47,377 nt of DNA from Eubacterium sp. (GCA_017459345.1 JAFUDC010000128.1:1-47377); one strand, 5' to 3'. Positions 8,057 to 16,526 are shown, numbered from the stretch's first letter. Made by a program: numbers and translations. Notes: generated by a model not told the origin, from the letters alone.

Positions 8057-9415
8057 ATGAGCAGCACAAATAATCAAGCCTTATCGGGAGTAAAAGTGGT
8101 AGATCTTACCTACTATGTTGCCGGACCCGGCACAGCGAAGATTCTTGCTGACTGGGGAGCCGATGTCATCAAGATCGAGCCCCCGGGAGGAGAACCTGGA
8201 AGAGGAACCGGATTGACCTTGGGAGTTCCTGCAGAAAATACCTTTAATCCTTATTTTGGCACCTATAACTGCAACAAAAGAGCCATCGGCCTGAATCTGA
8301 AAACCGATGAGGGAAAAGAAATCCTGGACAAGCTCTTAGCCGAGGCCAATGTCTTTGTCACCAGCTTCCGGCCGGGAGCCTTACAGAGACTGGGCCTTGA
8401 CTATGATACCATGAAGGTAAAACATCCCCATATCATCTGGGCCTCCATCAACGGCTTCGGCGAGCTGGGACCGGATAAGGACAAGGCCGGGTTTGATACC
8501 GTTGCCTTCTGGGCAAAGAGCGGTGCCATGATCGACCTGACAGAGAAGGATACCTCACCGATCAACCCCACCCTGGCCTTTGGCGATGCGGCAACAGCCT
8601 GTTCTCTGGCCGGCGGTATCTGCGCAGCCTTATATAAGCAGGCGAAAACCGGAGAAGGATCCAAGATTATGCTATCCCTTTACTCTCAGGCTATCTGGCA
8701 GCTGGGCTCCATCATCTCCTCCTCCCAGTTCGGAGATGTTTATCCCAAGTCCAGAAAAGACCCCAACGGCCCCCTGGTAAACTCTTACAAAACCAAGGAC
8801 GACCGGTGGATCTTCCTCACCGTCTTTGACGACCGCCTCTATAAGCCTTTCTATACGAAAGTACTGGGCCGGCCGGACTGGGCTGAGGATGACAGATATA
8901 ACACACCGGTTGCAGTAAAAAGCTGCAGCAAAGAGCTGACAGCCATGATCCAGGGAGAAATTGAAAAGCATACACTTTCTGAGATGGAAGAGCTTCTTAC
9001 CAATGCCGATATCGCCTATGAGGTGGTCAACCACATCCGGGATATCCTCAATGACGAGCAGGCCAAGGTCAACAATTACATTATAGATACGGTTCAGCCA
9101 GGCGGAAGAGCTGTGGTGATGGCACAGACCCCGGTCAAGATTGATACCCTGGAGGTACCCGCCAGATACTCCACTCCCTGCCTTGGTGAGCATACGGAGG
9201 AAGTCTTAAAGGATCTTGGCTACTCTGATGAAGCCATCCAGTCCTTAAAAGAGGCAAATGTAATCGAAACCATGCATGAGGATGCAATAGAGCAGATTAA
9301 GGCAGCGAAGGAAGAAGCAAAAAAAGAATCGGAAGCCGAAGCTAAACCGGCAAAGAAAGGCCGGAAGAAAAAGGCTGGTAAAGGAAAAAAGACCAGCGCA
9401 AAGAAAGCAGTATAA
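8057..9415 (+). CDS. Class III (CaiB/BaiF) acyl-CoA transferase with lysine-rich tail
   Basis: Transfers CoA between an acyl-CoA and a free acid. The core (about residues 8-405) carries the family start LSGVKVVDLTYYVAGPGTAKIL, LADWGADVIKIEPPGGEP, FNGFGELGPDKDKAGFD-like INGFGELGPDK and the catalytic Asp177 in LAFGDAAT. From memory it is closest to the HadA/FldA group (2-hydroxyisocaproate or phenyllactate CoA-transferases) rather than CaiB. Homologues end near residue 400. Here the last 41 or so residues are a Lys/Ala/Glu then Lys/Gly tail (about 15 lysines) resembling histone-H1-like tails. A strong AAGGAGG site precedes the ATG. It stands alone on the plus strand between two minus-strand operons. 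Confidence 0.88.
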   Translation: MSSTNNQALSGVKVVDLTYYVAGPGTAKILADWGADVIKIEPPGGEPGRGTGLTLGVPAENTFNPYFGTYNCNKRAIGLNLKTDEGKEILDKLLAEANVFVTSFRPGALQRLGLDYDTMKVKHPHIIWASINGFGELGPDKDKAGFDTVAFWAKSGAMIDLTEKDTSPINPTLAFGDAATACSLAGGICAALYKQAKTGEGSKIMLSLYSQAIWQLGSIISSSQFGDVYPKSRKDPNGPLVNSYKTKDDRWIFLTVFDDRLYKPFYTKVLGRPDWAEDDRYNTPVAVKSCSKELTAMIQGEIEKHTLSEMEELLTNADIAYEVVNHIRDILNDEQAKVNNYIIDTVQPGGRAVVMAQTPVKIDTLEVPARYSTPCLGEHTEEVLKDLGYSDEAIQSLKEANVIETMHEDAIEQIKAAKEEAKKESEAEAKPAKKGRKKKAGKGKKTSAKKAV

Positions 9416-9424
9416 GTACCATAA

Positions 9425-9456
9425 TAAAAAAGGTAACGTATAGTTACCTTTTTTAT
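9425..9456. terminator. Bidirectional terminator between convergent genes
   Basis: AAAAAAGGTAAC and GTTACCTTTTTT flank a six-base loop, giving a T-tract in both directions. It ends the CoA-transferase gene and the MaoC operon. Confidence 0.9.
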
Positions 9457-10335
9457 TTACTGCCAGCCAAACTGGCCCTTGTCTAATATCTTATTTCCCT
9501 CTTCATCCACCAGCCGGAAGACTGCCAGGTTATCGGACATCTTCCAGATCCTGCAGCTGATCCGGGTGTCCGGATACAGAATAGCCCTCATCTGGGCTGT
9601 AATCTGAGTCATCCGCTCTGGCTCATTGGGTATTATGGCTCCGATCAGCATCCTGCATGAAAAACCAAAGGAGCATAAGCCCTGCATAAAGACTCTGTCA
9701 AACCCATGGTCCCTGGCATAATCCGGATCGACATGAACCAGGTTGGTATCACCTGTCAGACGATAGAGGACATTCTGCACCGGGCTGATATAGTCTTCCA
9801 CGATGTAGTCTGGTTCCCTGTCTGGGATAACCACCCTGCTCTTGGGCATGGGATCCCCTCCAAATCCCCCACCCTCATGGAAGAGGGTGGAAGAAATATT
9901 GGAACAGAGAAGATTGCCTGCCTCATCATAGACATCAGCGCAGGTTTTTATCACCAGGCCTTTGCCTTCCCCCCGATCATAAACATCTGTAATCCTGTCC
10001 TGAAAACTCATAGTACCTTTGATAGGATCGATGGGGCGATGCATCAGCAAAGTATGTTCCATATGGAGGGGGGCAATATTGCTGTGAAGAATATCATTGG
10101 CCAGCATGGCAGCGGGGAAGGGCCGCGGGAGAAAGGGTTTAATACCAACGGTTCCCCAGTAGGGCAGCACGCCGAAGGTGGGCAGGGTCTTTAAGTTTTT
10201 CTCGTAGGTGTATATCAGGTCATCCCTGCCTGCTCCGACTGACAGTGCATACAGGGCAACATCCCGCCAGGTATATTCCAGATAGCGGCGCTCTGTCGCC
10301 TTACCCACCAGCTGTTTGGCAATATTCTCAGTCAT
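9457..10335 (-). CDS. MaoC-type (R)-specific enoyl-CoA hydratase, double hotdog
   Basis: A 292-residue protein with two hotdog halves, as in hydratase 2 of peroxisomal multifunctional enzymes. The C-terminal half has the hydratase-2 signature YRLTGDTNLVHVDP with catalytic Asp196 and His201, followed by GFDRVFMQGL. The N-terminal half (RRYLEYTWRDVALYALSVGAG) is the degenerate lid domain. It should hydrate a trans-2-enoyl-CoA to the (R)-3-hydroxyacyl-CoA, the opposite stereochemistry to crotonase. It is the last gene of the ALDH unit, so its substrate is probably not plain crotonyl-CoA. GAGGAG sits six bases before the ATG. Confidence 0.85.
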   Translation of the reverse strand: MTENIAKQLVGKATERRYLEYTWRDVALYALSVGAGRDDLIYTYEKNLKTLPTFGVLPYWGTVGIKPFLPRPFPAAMLANDILHSNIAPLHMEHTLLMHRPIDPIKGTMSFQDRITDVYDRGEGKGLVIKTCADVYDEAGNLLCSNISSTLFHEGGGFGGDPMPKSRVVIPDREPDYIVEDYISPVQNVLYRLTGDTNLVHVDPDYARDHGFDRVFMQGLCSFGFSCRMLIGAIIPNEPERMTQITAQMRAILYPDTRISCRIWKMSDNLAVFRLVDEEGNKILDKGQFGWQ

Positions 10336-10373
10336 AACTGTCTCCTCTTTATTATTACATATTTAAGAAGAAG

Positions 10374-10398
10374 CCCCCTCCTGTTATCAAGGAGGGAG
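10374..10398 (-). other. Intercistronic hairpin before the MaoC gene
   Basis: CCCTCCT and AGGAGGG pair around a short loop in the 77-base gap between the small dimeric-barrel gene and the MaoC gene. The following bases (GGGGCTTCTTCTT, minus strand) are only weakly T-rich, so it could be a leaky attenuator or an mRNA processing site. Confidence 0.5.
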
Positions 10399-10412
10399 CA
10401 GTTAATGTACGA

Positions 10413-10703
10413 TTATACTTCGTAGATGCTGTCAACGATGGATTCTTCTACATATTTTCCATAGAGTTCAGTCCATGTTGTCTTAACTTCCTCAGAATTG
10501 CAGTGGCCGTCAAAACCATCTCTGTCTTCCCATGCATCAATGCAGATCAGAAGATCATCATCGGAGATGGACTTCATCATATAATAATATACATTTTTAG
10601 GCTGTTTGCGGAAGATCTCTTCCAGGTTGTTCTTCTTTAACTCAGCAATGTACTCATCTCTTTTGCCGGCTTTAACTTTATTAACACCAAAATATACTGT
10701 CAT
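10413..10703 (-). CDS. Small dimeric alpha/beta-barrel protein (ABM/quinol monooxygenase-like)
   Basis: A 96-residue protein of the antibiotic-biosynthesis-monooxygenase-like fold. The ferredoxin-like pattern is visible: strand MTVYFGVNKVKAG, helix with RDEYIAEL, then YYYMMKSISDD, and CIDAWEDRDGFDGHCNSEEV, which carries the W-x(4)-F-x(2)-H-x(2)-S pattern common to the family. These proteins are monooxygenases of aromatic or quinol compounds, or have unknown roles. In an anaerobe an oxygen-dependent reaction is unlikely and another role is probable. It lies 12 bases after the first aldehyde dehydrogenase gene and is certainly co-transcribed. AAGGAGG precedes the ATG. Confidence 0.75.
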   Translation of the reverse strand: MTVYFGVNKVKAGKRDEYIAELKKNNLEEIFRKQPKNVYYYMMKSISDDDLLICIDAWEDRDGFDGHCNSEEVKTTWTELYGKYVEESIVDSIYEV

Positions 10704-10715
10704 GGTTTTTCCTCC

Positions 10716-12152
10716 TTACATAATGTGCAGATTACGGAATACGATGGTCTTTTCCTGTGTTACTTCGTCGAAGGATACGCAAACGCCCTCACGTCCCAGA
10801 CCGGAGTTCTTAGCGCCGCCGAATGGCATCTCATGGCTTCTTAACAGGGAGGAAGCGTTGATGTTCATGGAACCTGTAACAACCTCGCGGCAAACCTTTA
10901 AGGCAAGCTTCATGTTCTCTGTGAATACGCAGCCGCCAAGACCCAGTGTGGACTGGTTTGCGATATCAACTGCCTCTTCTACTGTATCAAATCCCATGAT
11001 GGAAGCAACCGGCCCGAAGATCTCCATGTCATTCATAACATCCATGTCTCTTGTGCAGTCAACAAGGATAGTTGGCTTATAGAAAGCGCCGTCATGAGTT
11101 CCGCCGAGAGCCAGCTTAGCGCCCTGAGCGATTGTATGCTCAACCTGTCTCTGTACCTTCTCAGCTGCGGCAACATTGATCATGCAGCCCATTTCTGTTT
11201 CCGGATTTAACGGATCGCCCTGTTTTACCTTCTTGAAGCGCTCGATCAGCTTGTTTGTGAACTCTTCTTTTACGGAGTTCTGGATCAGGAGACGCTTAGC
11301 AGCGATACAAACCTGGCCGGAGCAGAGAAGTCTTCCAGCTACAACCTCTTCTACCGCAAGGTCAATATCTGCATCTTCGCAAACGATAAATGCATCATTT
11401 CCACCAAGCTCAAGAGCAACCTTTGTCAGGTTCTGTGCAGCTGCTTCATAGATCTTCTTACCAGTCTCTGTGGAGCCTGTGAAGTTGATCATATGTACAT
11501 CTTTGCTGTGAGTCAGTCTCTCACCAACCTCAACACCACCGGTGATGATCTGAAGAACGCCATCCGGAATACCTGCTTCCTTGAATAATTCAACCAGCTT
11601 TATACAGGTAAGGGGGTTATAAGGAGAAATCTTAACGATTGCTGTGTTACCAGCTAAAAGTGTGGAGGAAATCTTCTGTCCCATCAGCTCAACCGGATAG
11701 TTAAAAGGAACCAGGCAAACAGATACGCCATAAGGCATACGAACTGTGAACATAAGGTTTCCATCCTGGCCTGCCTCAAAACCGTTCTCGATTACGCGGC
11801 CTTCAAGATGTTTGTATTTCTCGATGTATTCCTGAAGAAGGTCCGGGAACTCGTTTGCTTCAAAAACTGCCTCTGTATATGGCTTACCACACTCTTTGCA
11901 GAGAAGAGTAATGTACTCATCCATGTTGGCTCTGGCAAGGTCAACCACTTTGGATAACATATTGGCACGCTGGATCGGGAGAAGCTTAGACCATTCCTTC
12001 TGTGCTCTGTTAGCTGCTGCGATAGCTCTGTCCGCATCCTCTACGGTTGCATCCGGCACGGTATCAATCACTTCGCCTGTAGCAGGGTTGATAATCTCAA
12101 TCACTTTACCGTTTGAAGAATCCACTTTCTGGCCGTCAATGATCATTTTCAT
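10716..12152 (-). CDS. NAD(P)-dependent aldehyde dehydrogenase, paralogue 1
   Basis: A 478-residue non-acylating aldehyde dehydrogenase. Catalytic residues are intact: Asn151 (PFNYP), Lys174, Glu248 (LELGGND), Cys282 (SGQVCIAAKR), and the Glu of EIFGPVASI. The cofactor segment reads VKISPYNPL, so the glutamate that normally binds the adenosine ribose of NAD is replaced by Pro177. That hints at altered NAD/NADP preference. It is about 60% identical by eye to the adjacent paralogue and lies 120 bases downstream of it. Succinate-semialdehyde-like substrates would fit the 4-hydroxybutyrate context, but aromatic or other aldehydes are equally possible. AAGGAGG lies nine bases upstream of the ATG. 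Confidence 0.88.
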   Translation of the reverse strand: MKMIIDGQKVDSSNGKVIEIINPATGEVIDTVPDATVEDADRAIAAANRAQKEWSKLLPIQRANMLSKVVDLARANMDEYITLLCKECGKPYTEAVFEANEFPDLLQEYIEKYKHLEGRVIENGFEAGQDGNLMFTVRMPYGVSVCLVPFNYPVELMGQKISSTLLAGNTAIVKISPYNPLTCIKLVELFKEAGIPDGVLQIITGGVEVGERLTHSKDVHMINFTGSTETGKKIYEAAAQNLTKVALELGGNDAFIVCEDADIDLAVEEVVAGRLLCSGQVCIAAKRLLIQNSVKEEFTNKLIERFKKVKQGDPLNPETEMGCMINVAAAEKVQRQVEHTIAQGAKLALGGTHDGAFYKPTILVDCTRDMDVMNDMEIFGPVASIMGFDTVEEAVDIANQSTLGLGGCVFTENMKLALKVCREVVTGSMNINASSLLRSHEMPFGGAKNSGLGREGVCVSFDEVTQEKTIVFRNLHIM

Positions 12153-12272
12153 AGTAACAATCCTCCTTAATTCGATGTATTTAAGTTCTCTTTTATCTTA
12201 GGTATCAGAGCCATATATCCGTCAGAGCATGCTATACAGCTCTGATACATTGATACACTTCGTTATGTACTT

Positions 12273-13709
12273 TTATAATACGTTTCTTAACAGGATAACC
12301 TTCTTCTGTGTCACTTCCTCGAAGGAGCTGCTGATACCCTCGCGGCCTTTACCCGAGCATTTTGCTCCGCCGAATGGCATCTCATGGCTTCTGCAGAGTG
12401 TGGAAGCATTGATATTAACAGAACCTGTCACCACTTCGTTGGCAACCTTTAAGGCAGTCTTGATATCTTTGCTGAATACAGCGCCGCCAAGACCATACAT
12501 ACTCTGATTTGCGATATCAATTGCTTCATCGACTGTATCAAATCCGATGATCGGTGCAACCGGTCCGAATACTTCCACATCCTTTGCGATATCCATATCC
12601 CTGGTTACATCGGTAAGGATTGTGGGAGCATAGTAAGCACCATCATGAGTTCCTCCGATGGCAATCTTGGCGCCCTGCTCTACCGTATGATCAATCTGTC
12701 CCTGCACCTTCTCAGCTGCAGCTACATTGATCAGGCAGCCGATGTCGTTGGTGGGATCGATGGGATCGCCCTGCTTTAATACGGAGAATCTGTCAACCAG
12801 CTTTTTAGTGAACTCTTCCCTGATGTCGTTCTGAACCAGGATTCTCTTGGAACCGATACAGATCTGACCGGATGTGGTGATACGTCCTGCAACAACCTCT
12901 TCTACTGCAAGGTCGATATCTGCATCTTTGCATACGATAAATGCATCATTTCCGCCCATTTCCAGAGCAACATGTGCAAGATGCTTGGCACCGGATTCGT
13001 AAACCTTGGTTCCTGTAGCAGTAGAACCGGTAAAGTTAATCATGTGGATACCCTTGCTCTGGGTCAGCCACTCACCGATAGGAGCTCCCTTACCAGTCAC
13101 AATCTGGATAACACCGTCCGGAACACCTGCTTCCTTGAAGATCTCTGTCAGCTTGATCAATGCCAGCGGGTTGAACTCAGAGGGTTTTACGATTGCAGTA
13201 TTTCCAACCAGGAGTGTGGAAGAAATCTTGTGGCAGTATAAAAGGATCGGATAGTTGAAAGGTACGATACAAGCGGATACACCAAGAGGCATATGGGTGG
13301 TCATAATCAGGTTTCCATCCATTCCCTTCTCGATTCCGTTCTCGAAAAGAGTTCCCTTCAGATGCTTATAAGCCTCGATGTACTCCTGTAAGAGGTCACA
13401 GAACTCAGCAGCCTCACCCTTTGCCTCTGCAATCACCTTACCGGTTTCCTTGCAGAGAATGGTGCCAAGTTCATCAACTCTGGTACGTGCGATGGCAACA
13501 ACATTGCCAAGAAGCTCTGCACGTTTCCAGCCAGGAAGCTTTGCCCATTCCTTCTGGGCTGCGTTAGCTGCCTCGATGGCACGCTCCACATCTTCCTTCG
13601 TGGCATCAGGTACAGTGTCAATCAGTTCATTGGTGGCCGGGTTATATATATCTAATGTTGCCCCGTTGGAAGCCTCAACCTGTTCGCCATTAATGATCAT
13701 CTTTAACAT
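12273..13709 (-). CDS. NAD-dependent aldehyde dehydrogenase, paralogue 2
   Basis: A 478-residue aldehyde dehydrogenase with all catalytic residues: Asn152 (PFNYP), Lys175, Glu250 (ALEMGGND) and Cys284 (SGQICIGSKR). It keeps the canonical VKPSEFNPL segment with Glu178, which favours NAD, unlike the downstream paralogue. Length, start context (AAAAGGAGG before ATG) and the shared ends VTQKK/VTQEK show a tandem duplication followed by divergence. It is encoded between the second crotonase and paralogue 1 and probably shares their transcript. The two could oxidise different aldehydes or use different cofactors on one aldehyde. The substrate cannot be told from sequence. Confidence 0.9.
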   Translation of the reverse strand: MLKMIINGEQVEASNGATLDIYNPATNELIDTVPDATKEDVERAIEAANAAQKEWAKLPGWKRAELLGNVVAIARTRVDELGTILCKETGKVIAEAKGEAAEFCDLLQEYIEAYKHLKGTLFENGIEKGMDGNLIMTTHMPLGVSACIVPFNYPILLYCHKISSTLLVGNTAIVKPSEFNPLALIKLTEIFKEAGVPDGVIQIVTGKGAPIGEWLTQSKGIHMINFTGSTATGTKVYESGAKHLAHVALEMGGNDAFIVCKDADIDLAVEEVVAGRITTSGQICIGSKRILVQNDIREEFTKKLVDRFSVLKQGDPIDPTNDIGCLINVAAAEKVQGQIDHTVEQGAKIAIGGTHDGAYYAPTILTDVTRDMDIAKDVEVFGPVAPIIGFDTVDEAIDIANQSMYGLGGAVFSKDIKTALKVANEVVTGSVNINASTLCRSHEMPFGGAKCSGKGREGISSSFEEVTQKKVILLRNVL

Positions 13710-13813
13710 CTTGTTTTCCTCCTTTTAATAAAATGTGTTTTATTGTCCTGAGCTCTCTTTCCAGCAGAGGAAGAGAGTCACAATCGTGGTTGTTCAAATC
13801 GGAATCATCCAGA

Positions 13814-14602
13814 TTATTCCGCGCAAGTTCTGCTTGGAAATTCCGGCTCCCTCTTCTCGGAGAATGCCTTCATTCCCTCTTCCTTATCCGGCAGTCCGTA
13901 GCAGATACCGGACAGGTTTCTCTCCAGTTCCAGAGCATTGACAAGGTCCAGCTCCAGTGTCTGATTCAGGACCTCTTTTGCGTAACCGACAGCCGCCGGA
14001 GAATGCTTTGTCATCTCCCTGGCCATAGATACCGCTTCATCTAACAATGTCTCCTGAGATACCACATAATCTGCCAGGCCAATCTCTTTAGCCTCCGCTG
14101 CCTTTACCATCTTTCCGGTGTAAATCAGCTCCTTGGCTTTGGAAAGCCCCACTCTCTTAGGAAGTCGGTGGGTTCCCCCGAAACAGGGAATCACACCCAG
14201 ACTCACCTCCGGCATACCGAATTTTGCTTTCTCACCTGCGATGATCACATCACAGACAAGACTCAGCTCACAGCCGCCGCCTAAGGCAAATCCGTTTACT
14301 GCCGCGATCACCGGGAAGGGAAGTTTCTCAATCCTGGTAAATGTATCCTGGGCCAGTCTGGCATAGGCTCTGTTCTCTTCTATACCGGCATCCTTGCACT
14401 CTGACAGGTCTGCACCAGCTACAAAGGACCTTCCCTGGCCGGTGATGACCAAAGCCAGCAGATCTCTGTTTTCATTCATCCGGTCCATCCAGACATTCAA
14501 TTCTTTGAATGTCTGGATATTAAGTGCATTCAGAGATTCAGGCCGGTCGACTGTCAGGATGCCGATATGGTCATCTCTTAATTCAAATCTGATATTATTC
14601 AA
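13814..14602 (-). CDS. Enoyl-CoA hydratase/isomerase family protein
   Basis: A 262-residue crotonase-fold protein and the first gene of the ALDH-ALDH-ABM-MaoC unit. AGADLSECKD and NGFALGGGCELSLVCD form the CoA pocket and oxyanion hole; both hydratase glutamates are present (CELSLVCD and MPEVSLGV). The reading frame begins with TTG (LNNIRFELRD), preceded by AAAGGAGTGAGGTGAT; no ATG lies nearby. It ends in FPSRTCAE. The context without hbd or thiolase suggests it acts on the same unknown acyl-CoA as the MaoC hydratase. Confidence 0.87.
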   Translation of the reverse strand: MNNIRFELRDDHIGILTVDRPESLNALNIQTFKELNVWMDRMNENRDLLALVITGQGRSFVAGADLSECKDAGIEENRAYARLAQDTFTRIEKLPFPVIAAVNGFALGGGCELSLVCDVIIAGEKAKFGMPEVSLGVIPCFGGTHRLPKRVGLSKAKELIYTGKMVKAAEAKEIGLADYVVSQETLLDEAVSMAREMTKHSPAAVGYAKEVLNQTLELDLVNALELERNLSGICYGLPDKEEGMKAFSEKREPEFPSRTCAE

Positions 14603-14929
14603 TCTGTCCTATCACCTCACTCCTTTGGTTGAATTCCCTTATCAGGCAATTCCCTGTGCATATTGCACAATCTGTTTTTTAAATGTTTTGGGTTGCTGTA
14701 CATTTTGTATCTGTTTGATGACTTTACTTTAAACCATTATCAACTATAATTCCATCTAATAAAATTCACTGAACTATTTCCTAAAATTCATTTATCCTTA
14801 CGGAAACGAACCTTTGATTTATTTTCATATGTATACTGGCATCATCACATAAGAAGCAAAAAGGCAGCTGTAAAGATCAGCCGCCTCTAAGATGTCTTAA
14901 AAAATATATCTAATTTAAATGATATGAGA
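14603..14929. other. Intergenic stretch without a gene
   Basis: AT-rich spacer upstream of the second crotonase gene. It holds a minus-strand terminator-like hairpin and presumably the promoter for the crotonase-ALDH operon, but no convincing -35/-10 pair with normal spacing is visible. That fits an activator-dependent promoter controlled by the neighbouring LysR or HxlR protein. Confidence 0.4.
14856..14885 (-). terminator. Terminator-like hairpin without an obvious upstream gene
   Basis: On the minus strand GGCGGCTG pairs with CAGCTGCC (one G-T pair) and is followed by TTTTTGC. No minus-strand gene lies immediately upstream, so it may stop antisense transcription from the regulator region. 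Confidence 0.45.
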
Positions 14930-14958
14930 TTGACACAGAAATCATTTATGAATATAAT
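14930..14958 (+). promoter_or_regulatory. Consensus sigma-A promoter for the HxlR-LysR genes
   Basis: A perfect TTGACA and a perfect TATAAT are separated by 17 bases. Transcription should start near 14965, giving a leader of about 215 bases before the HxlR start codon; the ATACTAT palindrome lies just downstream of the start point, a position suited to repression. Confidence 0.8.
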
Positions 14959-14983
14959 TATAGCTAGAATTATATTTTCTTCA

Positions 14984-15025
14984 AGAACGCACTTTAATGT
15001 AATATACTATCATTTTGTATAGTAT
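14984..15025 (+). promoter_or_regulatory. Palindromic operator in the HxlR leader (copy 1)
   Basis: ATACTAT and ATAGTAT flank CATTTTGT. The 40 bases from AGAACGCACTTT to TATAGT recur at 24002-24041 with five differences, and a shorter ACTATCATTT-ATATAG variant lies right before the HxlR ribosome site. Autoregulation by the HxlR protein is the simplest explanation. Confidence 0.6.
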
Positions 15026-15179
15026 GGAAAACTATTCGGACGTAGAAGTAAAGTCTGGAAACTACCCACATAATAAAAGGAGCCGATTTCGTCCGTGTAA
15101 GCAAGGCGGCACGGCTACGAAAGCGAGCATCCGGAGGATTTTGTCACAAATAAACTATCATTTATATAGGAGTTATGAC

Positions 15180-15524
15180 ATGAATATCGACAAGATTAAG
15201 TCTTATAATTGTCCGGTCGAGGCGGCTATGGATGTGGTGGGCGGCAAGTACAAGGCACAGATTGTTTATGAACTGATCGGGGCCACACGCCGCTATAACG
15301 AGATTGCCAAGGCTCTTCCCCAGGCGACACCCAGGATGCTGAGCAAGCAGCTCAAGGAACTGGAGGAGGATGGGGTTATCAACCGGGTTCTATACCCTGT
15401 AGTACCTCCCAAAACAGAATACTCTCTTACAGAGCTGGGAGAGACACTGGTTCCCATTGTCGAAGCTTTATGTAAATGGGGAGAACACTACTTTGACCTG
15501 GCAGGACTGCCGGTGCCATTTTAA
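15180..15524 (+). CDS. HxlR-family transcriptional regulator
   Basis: A 114-residue winged-helix protein. The ATG before NIDKIKSYNCPVEAAMDVVGGKYK is chosen because TAGGAG lies seven bases upstream; the frame extends 55 codons upstream into leader sequence that does not look coding. It shows the family pattern: Cys11 in a CPVEAAMDVVGGKYK block, recognition region ATPRMLSKQLKELEEDGV, then VLYPVVPPKTEYSLTELGETL. HxlR proteins often sense electrophiles or aldehydes through the conserved N-terminal cysteine. It is 23 bases upstream of the LysR gene, so both regulators are co-transcribed between the two minus-strand catabolic operons. Confidence 0.88.
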   Translation: MNIDKIKSYNCPVEAAMDVVGGKYKAQIVYELIGATRRYNEIAKALPQATPRMLSKQLKELEEDGVINRVLYPVVPPKTEYSLTELGETLVPIVEALCKWGEHYFDLAGLPVPF

Positions 15525-15547
15525 ATTAGTTAAAAGGAGTAAAAAAT

Positions 15548-16450
15548 ATGAATTGGCAGCATTTAGTATATTTTAAAGTAGTTGCGGAGACAGAGAATTT
15601 CTCCAGAGCATCCGAGCAGCTTTATGTGACCCCATCTGCCCTCAGCAAGGCTATCAGCGGTCTGGAGCAGGAGCTGAATTTCCCTCTCTTTGAGAAATCC
15701 GGGCGGAATTCCGTACTGACGGATTGCGGCAGAGAGTTTAAGGTCTATGTGGACCAGGCTATCGATACCATCAATCATGGTCTGTCGACCATCCATGAGA
15801 ACCTGGATATCTGCATTGGCAAGGTGAACATTGCCGGCATCTATACCATGGTGGCTGAGTATCTTCCTCCCCGTATTAAGGGTTTTCTTGATATCTATCC
15901 CAAGGTGAATTTCTCCCTGGTTTATCAGATCACTTTGACCGTGCTGGACAGCATCATCAGCGGAACTGCCGATCTTGGCTTCTGCGGGTCCTTCGATCAG
16001 AAGTCCAAAATCTACAACAATATCGAATCTGTCCTGTTAAAAACGGAAGAGTTGGTCATTGTCACCTCCAAGGACCACCCCTTAAGCAGTCGTGACTACA
16101 TAGACTTTTCTGAGCTAAAAGATGAGAACTTTATCACCTACCGGAATGTGAATGCCGGCATCCACCAGATTTATCAGGATCTTTGTGATACTACCGGCGT
16201 TTATCCCCGGATTGCTTTTGAAGCACCGGATGACCACACTATCCTGGGCCTTGTGGCTGCGAATCTTGGAGTCGCCCTGATTGCCAACAACCCTGTGCTT
16301 ATGTCCAAAGACCTCCATGTCCTTCACTTTGAGGAGGGCAAGGTTCCCACCAGACAGCAGTACATGGTGTGGAAGAAGGGGCATCATCTCTCACCTGCTG
16401 TCAAGGCCTTCCGGGATTATATCCTGGATGAGATTCCGGATTCCGTATAA
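15548..16450 (+). CDS. LysR-family transcriptional regulator
   Basis: A 300-residue LysR regulator. The N-terminal helix-turn-helix (FKVVAETENFSRASEQLYVTPSALSKAISGLEQEL, residues 9-43) is followed by a linker helix and a substrate-binding domain from about residue 90 (KVNIAGIYTMVAEYLPP) with a second lobe (EELVIVTSKDHPLSS). It probably binds a carboxylate or acyl-CoA intermediate and activates the flanking catabolic operons. Its position between operons of opposite direction supports this. AAAGGAG lies before the ATG. A strong terminator follows. Confidence 0.9.
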   Translation: MNWQHLVYFKVVAETENFSRASEQLYVTPSALSKAISGLEQELNFPLFEKSGRNSVLTDCGREFKVYVDQAIDTINHGLSTIHENLDICIGKVNIAGIYTMVAEYLPPRIKGFLDIYPKVNFSLVYQITLTVLDSIISGTADLGFCGSFDQKSKIYNNIESVLLKTEELVIVTSKDHPLSSRDYIDFSELKDENFITYRNVNAGIHQIYQDLCDTTGVYPRIAFEAPDDHTILGLVAANLGVALIANNPVLMSKDLHVLHFEEGKVPTRQQYMVWKKGHHLSPAVKAFRDYILDEIPDSV

Positions 16451-16526
16451 TCCTGAGAATACTGATATCCATCGTAACAAAGTTTTCGCAATCACCTAAT
16501 CGGTCTTTTTCCATATACGTATAATA

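Noticed and set aside
13793-13809. Seventeen-base sequence TTCAAATCGGAATCATC repeated near 45986
   Set aside because: Exact but short, in unrelated contexts, with no symmetry; chance or a weak shared site cannot be told apart.
15026-15170. Known riboswitch in the HxlR leader
   Set aside because: I could not match the conserved core of purine, preQ1, guanidine or fluoride riboswitches; only a possible long-range stem is visible.
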